From the NCBI GenBank assembly GCA_003868215.1, contig QWDQ01000007.1, forward strand, positions 124,001-188,000: a stretch of DNA of 64,000 nt, given 5' to 3'. Both the position numbers and the translations under genes were made by a program. Under the pieces are notes generated by a model. That model saw nothing but the letters and a program-made list of their open reading frames with translations. It did not search any database and had not been told where the DNA came from. Position 1 is the first letter of the stretch. Each line of letters opens with the position of its first letter. The stretch is from Pseudophaeomoniella oleicola. Its lineage: Eukaryota > Ascomycota > Eurotiomycetes > Phaeomoniellales > Phaeomoniellaceae. This document shows, piece by piece, positions 24,191 through 36,428 of the stretch.

Positions 24191-26052
24191 CCTGATAACA
24201 GAATAGAGTATTCAGATACGGTAGAGGGAAACAGAACGAGTAAGAGAGTAAAGTGAACGGGCAAGTCTGTCGATCATAACCCTGCTAGGAAAGAGAGGAG
24301 GCTACCCACCTATATATACTTACAGATCATTGAGAGACGGCATGTATATCTGAGAGCATGATGCATTGAGCCATGGTAAGTATCCGTTTAGCATTGCCGA
24401 TACGGTGGTGAGCAATAGAGAAGTTCCCTGCGAGCTCACGACATAAGCCACCCAACGGATTATGAAGCTCACTAAAAGAGAGATCCACAGCATGAGATCC
24501 AATCTGCTGCAAAGAGGGCGCCATGTTTGACGCAGGGCTGAGATCTATTGGTCGCTATCGACAATAGGGCGTTCGGAGCGGCCTTTCGTTTCTCCGTCAG
24601 AGAAGCTGAAAAATGCAATTATGGGATTCTTCAGATGAGCCAAAAGATAGGGTAACTTATTAGCGAAAGGACGAAGAGGCAGGAGTTGTCGATGGCAATA
24701 TCCGTGGTGGATCATGCTGAACCCTGATCGTGAAACCAATCTTGAGCTTGACGAGTCTAGATCTCGGGAGCGGCATCTATGTTCACCTGGGAAGTGATCG
24801 CCCATGCGATCTGTCTATTCCATCTAGGAAGGGTAATCTGTTGACGAAAGTGGTATCTGGGGTCGTAGTCTTAGATGATATACCCATATTCGCCACAGAT
24901 CTCTCGAGGAAGGGTCAGACCATCATGACTGTTCCAAACCTCATTTGAAAAAAGGACATCAGAACTGAAAAACATTCTGGGCCTTCCCTTTGCCTGAAAT
25001 GGTAGCTTCCTCCGATCTTCTTGTAGAGATGAGCTAGCAACTTGAAGCTTCCAGAGGTGTGCGCCATGCAGGTCGACGGGCTAATGGACAGTCCTCGTCT
25101 TCGATAGGTTGCCGTCTCTTGAATTTGCGTTTCACAACAGATGGAGCCACGTGGAGTCGACTATCTCGTCTCTTCACTTTCTGGGTTACTGAAATAGTCA
25201 TGAGTTGGGTAGCGGAATAGCGAGGCTGAGTGATCTAGTCTCCCAATCTGAATCGAAATGCAATAGTGGCTGGCGTAGATGCGCAACTAAGAGACGGGCG
25301 ATATTTACCATGTCCCTTTTGAGATGGCGCTAAACCATATTTAGCACATGTTTGATCTCCCTAATTCGCCCTTCGAGCCTTATCGGACACCATCCTCGAC
25401 TATCCTCGACCATCATCAAGCCACGAATTCCTCATGTTGTCAAATCATTGCCATTAGACGGGAGCTGCCGGCCTACTTGACTAAACAAATTCCACAGCCT
25501 TACAGGAAGAGGTAGCTCAGCTGTACGTACTGACGATATGCCTCCCCGTGGCATTCCCCCACCTTCTTACTAGACCCACGGTCATGGATCGCCCGTGTAT
25601 CCTGTCCTCGCTCGTCTACCGCCTTACTCACTCTTGCTATAGCAGCTAGCTGCTTGCACTTGATGCCTTCGGAGTGAGCGAGATTTGTCCCACACCTGAG
25701 CCGTGTTTATGTACTGTGCCTCAAGAATGGAGACCTATGTACCATCCGTTGGCGAAGAGCGTCTAGATCTCAGCTGTAGCTGCATCCAATGATCTGTCCA
25801 ACTGCACGTTGGAAGGGATACATGTTGACAACCAGGATTGTGACTCTTGATGGTAGTGTGGCCCGAATTTCTGTCCAGACCTCGGTTGATTCGAGGTCTC
25901 GTAATGGAGATATAAAGGATTGGGCACCCAGAGCAAGGTAGACAGACGCCTAACGTTTCTCATTGTTGGTAAAGGCATGCTCTTATCCCCCTGAGTTACC
26001 TCTATCACTTGTCTGGCTAAATATTTCCTCCAAATAGTACTGCCTTCTCAAG
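24191..26052. other. Divergent intergenic region (PaxU-like / MFS)
   Basis: About 1.9 kb between two divergent genes. Short frames at 24320-24948 lack coding character or recognisable domains. No gene was called. Confidence 0.5.
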
Positions 26053-27889
26053 ATGTCCGTTCCGTCACCAGAAGAGACGTCGGTGAAGAGGCAGATTTCC
26101 ACAAGTGTGGAGGAGGTATCTTCTGCTACGTCGACCACCTCGTCCGAGGATTATCCTTCTAGCAAAGATGAAAAGATCACAATCGTGGTCAAAGAAAGCG
26201 CTCCATCAGACAGTGATGTCGAGTCTGCAATACAGACACCGGCATGGAGACCTAGGAAGCAGGAATATGCTGTCATGGTTACGATTGCTCTGATATCATT
26301 GATGGTCGCCTTGGACGCAACAATACTTGTCCCAGTTCTTCCTGTAAGCCAAGCTCCTCAAAAATCCAACATTATTGCTGACCAGGATGTCTGAAGACAT
26401 TGGCGACAGACCTCCATGGAACAGCCTCGGATGCCTTTTGGGCGGGAACAAGCTATCTTCTAACATGCGCCGTATTTCAACCCTTCATCTCTGCACTGTC
26501 AGACCTTTTTGGTCGTCAGCAATCACTTCTCGCCTCCATTCTATTGTTCACCGTTGGCACTATCATCTGTTCCGTCAGTCATGACTTCGTGTCTCTCCTC
26601 GCTGGTAGAAGTGTCCAAGGGGTCGGTGGGGGTGGCATTATCACAATGGGACAGGTCATTTTCGCAGACATCATTCCTTTGAGACAGAGACCAAAATACT
26701 TCACCATAGTCTTGGCTGCATGGGCGTTAGGCACTGTCCTCGGGGTAAGTCGAAATCAAGTCCCCTCAACGTACATCAACTAATTATTTCCATCCAGCCT
26801 TTCATCGGTGGGCTGCTTGTCCAACACACCACTTGGCGCTGGGTATTTTACATCAATCTTCCATTCTGCCTCATCGGATTCATCACCGTTCCGCTCTTCA
26901 TCAAGCTCCGTACCAAAGAAAGTATGTCGCTCAAAGAAAAGCTCCTCCGCGTTGATTGGTTTGGTGGGATCTTTTTCATTGCATCCTCGACCGCCTTTCT
27001 CGTCGGCCTGTCCTTCGGTGGTACCCAATACCCATGGAGAAGCTACCAGACCATCCTTCCTCTCCTTCTTGGCCTTGCAGGCATTATATCCTCTCTACTC
27101 TACGAATACCACCTCGCGGGACCTAACGCCTTCTTCCGCCTGAGCCTTTACTACTCCCCCTCTGCCGTTGCCGCCTACAGCTGCGCTCTAATGCAAGGAC
27201 TTCTCCTCTTCTGTGCCCTCTATTACATTCCTTTCTATCTCATGTCCATCCCACTCCAGTCTCCAACCAAGGCTGGCGTGTCTCTCTTCCCGATTTCATG
27301 CTTCTTGGTACCCGGCTCTGCCATCATCTCGGCCCTCATCACCCGCCTTGGCCGTTTCCGCTGGGCCCTCTGGCTCGGCTGGACCATCACCACCCTGGGC
27401 TCCGGCCTCCTCATCCTCCTCAACCAGCACACCAAACCCGCCGTCTGGACCGGTGCCTTCGTCGTCTTCGGCCTCGGCAATGGCGTTGTCCTCACGAGCG
27501 TCAACTTCGGCATCCAAGCCATCGCCCGCACCGAAGACTGCGGCCGCGCCGCAAGCATGTACGCCTTCATGCGCACGCTCGGCATGACCATCGGCGTCGC
27601 CATCGGCGGCACTGTCTTCCAGAACCTCATGTCCCGCAAACTCACATCGCTGTCCCTCGACACCGCCATCGCGACCGACGCCGAAGGTTTCATCGCCATG
27701 CTGCGACAGATGAACGCCCACGGCGACATCGCACAGTTACACGCCGTCGCCGAGACCTACGTCGCCGGGTTCCGCGGTGTTTGGATCTTGATGACGGGCA
27801 TCGCGGCGGTGGGATTGGTCGCGAGCCTGTTCATCAAGAAGCACCGCATGGACAGCATCCTCATGAGCAAATTCGAACTGAACAACTGA
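26053..27889 (+). CDS. MFS efflux transporter, DHA2 (14-TM) family
   Basis: Three exons (26053-26343, 26397-26744, 26798-27889) give 576 residues. The first 75 residues form an acidic, Ser-rich cytoplasmic tail. The membrane core starts at YAVMVTIALISLMVALDATI, the D-A-T-I pattern being typical of DHA drug:H+ antiporters. Motif A is SDLFGRQQSLL. The motif C-like segment LGTVLGPFIGGLL is formed across the second intron and followed by TWRWVFYINLP, characteristic of the 14-helix DHA2 group. The first intron joins PVLP to TLATDLHGT. The protein probably exports toxic or small organic compounds at the plasma or vacuolar membrane; the substrate is unknown. From about 27050 on, third codon positions become strongly C/G, so long shadow frames exist in the other readings. 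Confidence 0.92.
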
Positions 27890-28638
27890 AAGGATTCTCC
27901 TTTTTTTTCCTTTCCCTTTCTCTTGGGTTTGGGTTGTTGCCGCCACATCAAGGTACATATATATCTTTAGTAGATAGCGTAAGGTACTTAGCGCAGCATT
28001 TTCATGGGAGGAGGAATGACTTCAGTACATAAACTCCCCTAGACTGATTTAGATGAAATATAAATGAATTTACGATTTCCACAGGAGATTCACGACACCA
28101 GTTTACGGATCATGATGATGATCAATGTTTTTTTCTCCGTTGCTTGCTATTTACATCATGTTAAATTTGTATAATTTGTTCCATTCCTCATAGGAGAAGT
28201 ACATTTACCAGGGATAGATAGTAGTACCTAGTCTGTGGTACAGTATGAGCATGTATATATATATATATATATATCTGCCTGGAAATATGTGATTTCGTTT
28301 CTGAATTGTCCTGACTTGAAAAACTAAGGTATCGCTATCAACCGGTAAGGCATGGAATGATCAAGGAGGACGCGGAAGAGGTGAAAGGAAAGGGGCGCCT
28401 GTGTAATCCAATGGGTTTTTTGGACACATCGATACGTCCTAAAAGATGCATGGGTTACAGCTTAGGAGAAGGATTCTGCCATGCCAACCACGGCGAGGAA
28501 TCAGGAACGGATGTGCAGCATTCTCTCTCGCATCCACACGGAACTTCGTGTTCCCACTGCAGTCAACGGTTACATACTAGTGCGGCTGGACTAGGTCCTG
28601 GAGTCTTTCCTCCGTTGAAACGGGGGATTCAAAAATGA
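27890..28638. other. Intergenic between convergent MFS and ceramidase genes
   Basis: This contains an AT dinucleotide run at about 28253-28274. A 93-codon frame at 28357-28638 abuts the ceramidase stop codon and is probably untranslated 3' sequence. Confidence 0.5.
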
Positions 28639-29781
28639 TTACCTCGTTTTCTTTCCGTCCTCACGGCCTGCAAATTTAACAGACGAGTCACCGTCCACAC
28701 GACGAAGATCGGGCATCGTGAAGAAATTCGGCCAGTATAACTCGAACTCATCCTGCCTTTCATTCAAACAATGCCGTAGCCAGGTCCCCCAGACAATGTA
28801 ACAGTAAGCACCAACACCGGTCATGAGGTGCCTAGGTGGAGAGCAATCAGTACACACATCAAAATGAGACGAGGGCGATAATGACAAAACTTACCACCAC
28901 CCGTGACCTTCTGAGAGAATTCCCCAGGGTAGACCCCACTCGTGCCTCCATCGTCGTAGGGAGGAGCAGAAGATATTGTCAAGATTCCAGACACCAAATC
29001 CGGAGAGGAAGACGGTCAGGCCGAAGCCGACTAATTGCCACATCTTGATCAGGATAGCTCTGTCGCGAACATTTTCGCGTTCTTGCTCTGCCTTGGACTT
29101 TCCAGGTCGAGGATGAGAGATAGATCCCCGAAGGGATGGCCGAAGAGCAAACTCCATGATATACATGCTTCTTATCAGGATAATAGCCGTAAGGATGGCA
29201 TAAGCATTTTGATGAAAGAGGGGGTCTTGCAAGTAGTGATAGTACAGTGTTATAAAGGCAGATAGACCAACTAGACCCGCGGCGAGGAACGACCTGAAAG
29301 TCTCTGATCTAGAATAGCCGAAGCTAGCGTAGACCATGAGACAGGTCGTGTATATCATTGATAACTCATCAACCAGTTGTAGAGGATCTTTGAACGTGAG
29401 TCTCTACCTACAAGCACAAAGACAGCTGGAGACAACGTACATTTGAGCGTGGCATGGAACCAGAGGCTCCCCCAACCGACCATGAAATAGCCAATGTAGG
29501 CGACCAAGAATATCCGGTCATGGCCATTTCTGATGCACATGAGAGCACCCTTGCCAGCTAACCATAAGAATAGAAAATTGGTCAGCGTGTTCACCAGCTC
29601 AGCTATGTAGTGTGTAGCATAGTAATCCTGGCTGACTGTTAGTCAACCAAGATCAAATCGACGCAGTCCCAAAGCTATTCATATATACCTCTTCACACCA
29701 ATTGAGGGTCGATGTGACAGGGTGCCAGTAACCTGGCCTCTGGGGTGCCTGGTACGGCCATGATGGCAGCCAAGCCGGCAT
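28639..29781 (-). CDS. YPC1: Alkaline ceramidase
   Basis: Four exons (29781-29689, 29627-29441, 29387-28895, 28831-28639) give 321 residues. Alkaline ceramidases hydrolyse ceramide or phytoceramide to a sphingoid base and fatty acid in the ER or Golgi. The N-terminus reads RPGYWHPVTSTLNWCEE, then DYYATHYIAELVNTLTNFLF after intron 1. Intron 2 joins GSLWFHATLKY to PLQLVDELSMIY, bringing together the conserved His and Asp of the zinc site. Intron 3 restores the second His motif, EGHGWWHLMTGVGAY. Seven membrane segments are expected. All junctions rebuild family sequence. The divergent neighbour, prefoldin subunit 1, starts 561 bases away, so a shared promoter region is likely. Confidence 0.94.
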
Positions 29782-30341
29782 CGTAGGCGAGTCTCGCGGA
29801 GGTGGAATTGTCTACCAGTTATACCAGCATCTGCGTCAATCCTAGCTTTGACACTGCGGATTATGAAGCTAAAGGCAGTAGCAACAAGCCAACAAAGTAG
29901 TAAGTAGGCTTCTAGGGAAGAGCTCGTGAGAGAGGAAAAAGGTGCTGGAGACGAAACTAACGGTAATATGCGGCTCTGTCGGCAAAGAAATGACTTGGTG
30001 ATGGGCGGGATGGTCCATAATTGCTTATCACCTACCGAAAGCTTCCCCCCCCTCGCCCCCCTAAACGCGGCTGCATTCCGCCCGGAAGCAGGAACATTAT
30101 GACAACGACGGTCCCTCACAGGCTTAGTCTGCGACTGTAACTTAGTGGGCCTTTCCCGCGTATAGGATTGGCGTTTTGGCGGGCATGATTCTTTGTCTTG
30201 TGTGATGCATCAAGCGCAGCATCTCAACCTCTCAACCTCTCAACCTCGTAACTTCAGGTCTTCAGGCATCAGATCCTATCTCAGTCCTCTCACCTCGCTC
30301 TGTTGAACATTTGGCCCCAATCCTCTGGATTACTTGTCATT
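29782..30341. other. Shared promoter region (ceramidase / prefoldin)
   Basis: About 560 bases between two divergent start codons. A CTCAACCT direct repeat, three copies, is visible at about 30224-30248. No gene was seen. Confidence 0.6.
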
Positions 30342-30819
30342 ATGTCTATTCCCAATGCCGCCTTGCAAAAAGTAACTGAAACTCGAGGACAGTCCCAATG
30401 GAGAGCGTAGCTAATACTCTGTAGCTATTGCAAGAGGTCGAGTCCCAGGCTCTTATTTCCCAGCAACAGATCAGCATTGTCCGCTCTCAAATAACAGCAA
30501 AGCAGCGAGATGTCCGGCTGCAAAAGTTGACATCTGACGAAATCAGCCAGCTTCCTCCGTCTACTAAGGTCTACGAAGGTGTTGGAAAGATGTACGATTC
30601 CCTCCTCGTTCTTCCCCCTGCCCTATAACGTGCGCCTTATCTGACCTCTTACCTAGGTTTGTTGCGGCACCAATCTCAGATATAGATCATCGACTCTCTG
30701 GAGAATCTAAGACGTTGAAAGATGACATCGCAGCTCTGGAAAAGCGATTACACTACCTGGAGATGACACACAAGAACAGCCGGGAGCATATTGATAAGAT
30801 CTTGGGCTCGCGATCGTAA
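30342..30819 (+). CDS. PFD1: Prefoldin subunit 1
   Basis: Three exons (30342-30371, 30425-30591, 30657-30819) give 119 residues, the usual size for this beta-type prefoldin subunit. Prefoldin is a hexameric cytosolic chaperone that hands unfolded actin and tubulin to the chaperonin CCT. The protein is two coiled-coil helices (QEVESQALISQQQISIVRSQ and LEKRLHYLEMTHKNSREHID) around a short beta hairpin with STKVYEGVGKMFVAAP. This last motif is completed only by splicing out intron 2. The first exon is 30 nt and encodes MSIPNAALQK. Confidence 0.93.
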
Positions 30820-32100
30820 TGGAGCTTCACTGTTGTTCAACTCATCTTGCTCTGAAGACGACCTGGAAATCACAAAATCTTTTATCCAGATGCGGTCTAA
30901 CTCCCACGGATGAGTATTCCTTTTGGCGACGTACCAGATCTCACCTGCTGTATTAGTTGGCTGAGTGACTTGCACAACGGAAATACGCGAAGCTCGCCTG
31001 GACGGAACATGGCTTCCAGATGGAAATAGCCTTGACGATGGATCAACAAACATGCTACAAGAGACAGTCACATGATGCATGCGTCAGAATCTTAGCATTG
31101 TTCTAATGGATGCAAGTTGTTTTATGATTGTCCCATGCAGAAATATTGAGATACTCATGTCGGACATAACACCAAAACCTAGCGAGAGAGATCGGTGCAC
31201 CGACAATTGAAGAGCAAATTCCCCATTAGTTGCCCTCCACAATTAGTATTTCGACGACTTGGGACAGAGTCGCCGATTCAATCTGGTGGAAGTTACAGAT
31301 GATTGCTTTTGAATCATGTTGGGGTGGAGGACTTCACTCCCAAAAAAGAGGGCTACTATACGAGGAGCAATCAGCATACGTGGACGGTATCGTTGCGAGT
31401 GTGTAAAGGCAATGGCAAAGAAACAAACAATATGCTTTACACAATCTTACTTGCATTTTTCGGACCCCAAGAAACTAATGAGCTACTTCATTTCTTACGA
31501 TACGTTACAGCTGCAGAATAAGGTACCTTATGCTCCGTTGTTCTGATGTATCATCAGCCGCCAGCTGTACCCACTGATGAGTACTTTTGATACAGAACCG
31601 GCGCATCGTCACCACTGCTTCTGTTGCCCAAATTTGGCCCCCACGAAGCTGTATCAGCAATGCTAATGTTAGCGGTTAACGCCAGTCTGGTGGATCAGAT
31701 GGGCCGTCTTACATGCTGAGGCAGGATAAAACCCAAGACATCGCCCCTCGGTTTCGTTTTGTGCAATTTCCTACTCAACTTCTTTATTAGTGCGACATTG
31801 CTCGCTGTTCTCTATCCAGTTTTCAAGTATTTCTTTACGTTTGTGGTCAGTGCGGTTGCTACGCCATACAAGGCTGCACCATTCATTCCTTGGCTCGGGA
31901 TCTTACCCAATCTACCCCGCCGATCGCCAGCGTCAGCTGCCCAGTACCATCCCACCGCATTTCGTGCGGCGTAAGTAGGGCTGAGGAGCTTGAAAAGCTG
32001 CTATTTTCTGCTACGACCACATAACGTAAACCTTCTGGTCTTCACAAAACTTACAGATTTGCACACATTTCATATCAACACCCGGTTCAAGTTTTGAACA
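30820..32100. other. Intergenic, no gene called
   Basis: Short frames near 31303-31546 and 31759-31978 overlap one another in different frames or lack an ATG. The last 120 bases are the leader of the coiled-coil gene. Confidence 0.5.
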
Positions 32101-33340
32101 ATGCCTCGACATCGATCTCGTTCAAGGTGGTCATCTGAGTCGGAATCCGAGGAAGAATGGCCGCCAGCGATCAATATCACCAACACCATGAATCCTCAAG
32201 GGTTCCATAGAGAGCGACACCGTGAACATCATCGAGATCGACAACCTCAGCTCCTCGCTGTGCCTGTTCCTGTTCCGTCCGGTGGAAGTCGGCAACGTGC
32301 TGCAAGCGCTGGTGCCCAACCCCAGCCTCAGGTCTTCATAGACCTGGGAAGAAAAAGCTCGAGCTCCAGGTCACGGAGTCGAAGTCGTTCGCGAAGTCAT
32401 GAAAGACGCCGACCAAAGTCTCGACATGTTTATCATCACGAAAGTGATGCAGAAATGGACGATATCATCGTTATACATGAAAAGGCAGAAAAGAGTCGCA
32501 GTCGCTCGAACACGCAACAAGGCCCTGCACCTCTAGATTATGAAACCAGGAAGAAGCTCGAGAGACTTGAAGCAATAGAGCGCGAGGAACACGAAGAACA
32601 GCTTCGCCGAGACATGGAACACAAGCTGGCATTGCAGCGACTGGAAGCAGAGGCGAAGGCTCGCCGCGAAGCAGAGGAAGAGAAGGAGAGACGTAAGAAA
32701 TACATCGAAGACTGGAAGCACGAACAGGCCGAGAAGGAAGAGAAGGCACGAAGAAAGAAGGAAGAGGAGGATAGAGACTTTGAAGAGAAAGTCAAGCGCA
32801 AATTTCTCAAGGCCGGCTATAGCGAGGAACATATCGAAGCTATCTTGAAGGAGAAGAAGGCGAAGAAAGAAGAAAATTCACTAGCTCTGGATGTCAGCCG
32901 TCCAACTTGGATTAAAGTCAACCGCAAATATCTCCATCCCGAAACCCTCGAAGCCTACGGTCTCCCCTGGGATTTCTACGAGGTAGGTTCTTCTCCCCAT
33001 CGCTCATGACTTCTCTCACTAACCCTCTTCTTCACAGAAAGACACAAACTACATTATCATCAAAAAGTACGTTTCCCAATCTCTTCAAGACGAACTCTTC
33101 GAACACACTCGCGGCCTCAAGACCAAGAGGCTCATCGTCGCACCCCCGGAAGCCCCCGAAGAGCCGTTCGGCCTGATCGAAAAGGACACGGTGACAACGT
33201 TGAAAGTCGGTGGGAGGGCTGCTGCGGATAAGGACAAGATGTTTCTGGTCAGGAACAAGAGCCAGACGAGGGCGAGGAGCAAGAGCCGAAACAGGGCTGA
33301 AAGCGTTGATGTGAGGCGAAGGAGTTGGATTTTCACTTGA
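32101..33340 (+). CDS. Charged coiled-coil protein, fungal hypothetical
   Basis: Two exons (32101-32982, 33038-33340) encode 394 residues. The N-terminal 140 residues are Arg/Ser-rich, with blocks such as SRSRSRSRSRSHERRRPKSR and a short acidic patch ESESEEEW. From about 140 to 265 a long, highly charged helix follows (KLERLEAIEREEHEEQLRRD and onward), predicted to form a coiled coil. A compact conserved end begins SRPTWIKVNRKYLHPETLEA and continues across the intron through PWDFYEKDTNYIIIKKY. This last block looks like the defining part of a fungal-specific family, but I cannot name it. The RS-like region suggests, without proving, a nuclear location. The tail repeats short Arg-Ser-Lys motifs. 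Confidence 0.8.
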
Positions 33341-33560
33341 GGTCGTGAAGATGAGCTCGGGTGGTCATAAGGAGGAAAGGGGGTGCTGGGTCGAGAAATT
33401 GGGGAGGAAAGAGGATATGAAAGACACTGCTTTGCATTTTGTATTCGGACGTTTAATACCCGCCTCTCTCGCCTTGTTCTTGTTTGTTTTTTTTGTTTTT
33501 ATTATCTATGCTCAACGAAATCTACAACATCAACATCAACGACGAAACGCAAATCCAAAC

Positions 33561-33585
33561 GAAACGAAACGAAACGAAACGAAAC
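33561..33585 (+). repeat. GAAAC microsatellite, 5 units
   Basis: Five perfect GAAAC units, bordered by degenerate units on both sides, downstream of the coiled-coil gene. Confidence 0.9.
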
Positions 33586-33720
33586 GAGACAGAGCTGGAA
33601 TGTTTACCTAGCTAGCTAGCTATCAACCTAGGTAGATAGATACTATGTAGGAGAGAATCCTTTGTTTTGTGTCTTTTTTATTATGCTATGATTGATTAGG
33701 TAAGGTACCTAGGTACATGA

Positions 33721-33759
33721 AGGAAAGGAAAGGAAAGGATAGGATAGGATAGGATAGGA
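33721..33759 (+). repeat. AGGAA/AGGAT compound microsatellite
   Basis: Pentamers change from AGGAA to AGGAT half way along the array, about eight units in all. Confidence 0.9.
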
Positions 33760-34024
33760 AGTGACGAGGTTTTTTTCTTGACTGATAGCTCTGGCTACGT
33801 AGGTACTTACGCACATCGCTGCGCGTGTGTAGGTAGATAAGGAAGTAGGTGTATGATGTTGGATGCTGGGTTATACAATGAGGTGAGATGAAATACTCTA
33901 TGGTATTGTATATTGTGTCCTTTCCTTGGGAACGCCGTCATTTTATGATCGTGAAGTGTGACCGCTCGCCTCTAGACACTTAGGCAGTAGGGTCTTTGAG
34001 AATCCCCTAAGTTTGCGCAAGGTT

Positions 34025-35095
34025 TTACAAAACACCACTCTTTATCTCCTGCTCCATTTTCCCCTTCGCTGTTAACCTCCGTTCCGCCCTACCGATCATT
34101 TCCTCGTAAACAGTCCAAGCTAAAGCAGAACTGGCGCCTTTTCTCGCCATCCGTAGTCCGAGGCCGCCGAACAGACTGCGCACCCCGTCCTCCTTTAGCA
34201 TGATCTTGAGGGTTCGGAACATGTTACCGTATTTTGAGGGGAGGAGTTGAAGACGAGTCTTGATCGCGTCGAAGGGGTTGGAGACTGTGGTGGCGAGACC
34301 AGAGGCGATGGCTGCGGAGGTGAAGTTTATGGAAGCCGCGGTACGGGAGGACATATTGGGCTGGTCAGCGCTTATGCTGGTGGTAGTCGTGGTTGCACGA
34401 TTTAGGCGGGATTTCGTCGCTTCGTAGAACACCACGTAGAGGCCTGCATACGGAGCATCACGGATTGCAGTTGCACCGAACCCAGAGAAGAACCCGCGGA
34501 TACCATTCTGGCGGTATATGTCTTTCGAAGCGCTAGAGAGAGATGTGTAGGAGTATAAGTCGGATTCGAAGCGAACTTTGATGACGGTCATTGGCATCAA
34601 GATGAAGCCGGCGAGGACGCGGGCAATGGCCCCCGTGGCTAGATTCTCCGTGGAGGAGAGACGGGGTAGGACAGATGAGGATGACGGCAGCACTCCGTTG
34701 GTAACCGAGAGGGACGTTGCTTCATAGACATGTTTGCGCGCGGCGATATTTTGGCGCAGGGTCGAGAGGGTCGTAAAGTAGACGGCTGATCCGAAACCGG
34801 TGCGTAGAGCAGAGGGCACCGTACCACGCCAGAGAGAGGCTAACGGTCGAGGGGACGAGAGAATTGTTCTGAGTGTACTGCGCAGCGACGAATTACGGGA
34901 TTGTTGAACACGGGTCTTGAGGAGATCTGCCGGCTGCAGAAGGACAGCACTGGTTACACCGGAAAAGGCGCCAGAGGCAAAGTGGAATAGAGGATTGGTC
35001 TTCGCCTTGGGTGCTGTAGTATATTTGTTAGTAACGATTTCCGAGTGAAACAATGAGCTTCATGAGGTGGTACCATTATGGGAAGATGTAGACAT
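34025..35095 (-). CDS. HEM25: Mitochondrial glycine carrier Hem25/SLC25A38
   Basis: Two exons (35095-35074 and 35013-34025) give 336 residues of the mitochondrial carrier family. Hem25 imports glycine into the matrix for the first step of haem synthesis. Three solcar repeats are visible with signatures [23 protein letters not shown] and [11 protein letters not shown]. The second, with VIKVRFES, is characteristic of the SLC25A38 branch. The first exon is only 22 nt and encodes MSTSSHN. The intron has a clear TTACTAAC branch site and a CTACAG acceptor, and splicing joins it to [16 protein letters not shown] Ser/Thr-rich insert sits between the second and third repeats. The inner membrane is the expected location. 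Confidence 0.92.
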
Positions 35096-36428
35096 AGGTT
35101 AGGTACTAGCTGCGCAGTCGCAGAACCATCTTCAGGTTGCAGCTCGTGTTCCCTTGTCCGAAGCACCTTACAATAAGGGTACCATAGCTGAAATAGGTGC
35201 CAGGTATTGTCCACGTTCGCCTCAAGCGTAGATGGATTTGTTCGTCTCTATCGTGGAGGTAGATAATGTAAGGTAAGGCAGCATTGAATCTCAGGCTGCT
35301 TCGGGTGTTTAACATTTTCTTTTTGGTATGTCAGACGTCATTGGTTCTGCGGAAGGGTAAGCTTAGCTTAGCTTAGGTGTTTACCTGGTGACTAAAGTAC
35401 ACCTCCGAAGGCACAATAATTAGGTAGTTATTGCTTATTATTCGGAAACGCCAATCGAGAGAGGGCTCAGGTATAACCCTCAGCAAGCAAGAGCTGCCCA
35501 TCATTACCAGGTAGGTAGGTACCTAGAGTCTCCATCCATAAAGCAGTCTGTAAGTGTTTGACCGTAATAACAGTCCACTTGACCTAAAGCCCAATATTTA
35601 TTAGTACCTAAAGCTATCACTGGTTCTCCCTCTGCTATTGTGCTAGAACAATTAATAGTTCGAGGTCAAGGATGAGGCTGAGCCTGAGCCTCAAGCAGAG
35701 AGGAGAGAAGTAATTAATACCTACCTAGGTACATAGTACGGTATCACTGGAACAGACCAGGCACAAAAATAGTACATTGTTTCGTTCCTCACGTCGATCG
35801 TCTACTGTATTACTAATTACTCAGTATCTACCAACGTCTCTTCCACTTACGCGATTACTACGTGCGGCCCTTTTCGAATCAGCCTCCAGAGATACGATGC
35901 CTAGCTTAAGGTAAGTATCCAGAGTGAGACCCTCTCTCTATTGGTCTCGTCGACGGTGCACTGCTTACATCCTTAACGTAGGTAGGTACCTAGGTAGATA
36001 CCTAGGTAGATAGATACCTTACCTGTGGAAATGTAGGTCCCTAGGGATGTAGGTAAGGTAACTGACGTACCAAGCACCGAGGAGCATTCCCAGTCTTTTC
36101 GGATCTGGTCGGACGGAGCCCTCGTTGGTATTGACCGTGCCTGACTGAGACGCGATGTCATATCCAACACGATTCTCTCTTGACTATCGCCCTTTTTTTC
36201 TTTCTTTCTTCTTTTACATGTCTCACCATCGTTGATGATGTTCTTGGTCCTGGACGAGAATATAGAGGAAATACCGTTCTCTCAGAAGGGCTGATGGTGA
36301 ATGCTCAACTCACACCTTCTTCTGCTCGCTGCACATGATCGCTCCATGTAATTTCTTTTCCGTTCCTCCTTCCTTTCCAACTGCGTTTCCTTCTGGAGTC
36401 TATGAGGTACCGTCTTGTCTAGTACACA
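35096..36428. other. Divergent intergenic region (HEM25 / Cas1-like)
   Basis: About 1.3 kb without a gene. It is notably rich in ACCTAGGTA-type palindromes (about 35508-35525, 35720-35735, 35978-36020) and in a GCTTA repeat at about 35360-35377. Confidence 0.6.

Larger units (their letters stand above)
33341..34024. other. Intergenic between convergent genes, repeat-rich
   Basis: This contains GAAAC pentamers at 33561-33585, AGGAA/AGGAT pentamers at 33721-33759 and several ACCTAGGTA motifs. No gene was seen. Confidence 0.65.

Noticed and set aside
24320-24948. Several short frames upstream of the PaxU-like gene
   Set aside because: They overlap in different frames, are short, and have no coding character or domain.
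27298-28032. 244-codon plus frame and long antisense frames in the MFS gene
   Set aside because: They are shadows produced by the C/G-ending codons of the transporter; the Arg/His-rich translation is typical of such shadows.
28357-28638. 93-codon frame that ends beside the ceramidase stop codon
   Set aside because: It starts with ATG but shows no recognisable domain and probably lies in the ceramidase 3' UTR on the opposite strand.
30748-31080. 110-codon minus-strand frame overlapping the prefoldin 3' end
   Set aside because: It has an ATG and reasonable composition (GEIWYVAKRNTHPWELDRIW). However, it is antisense to the last prefoldin exon and no family is known, so it stays below the calling threshold.
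31759-31974. Hydrophobic 71-codon frame
   Set aside because: No ATG is present in the frame, and it is immediately upstream of the coiled-coil gene leader.
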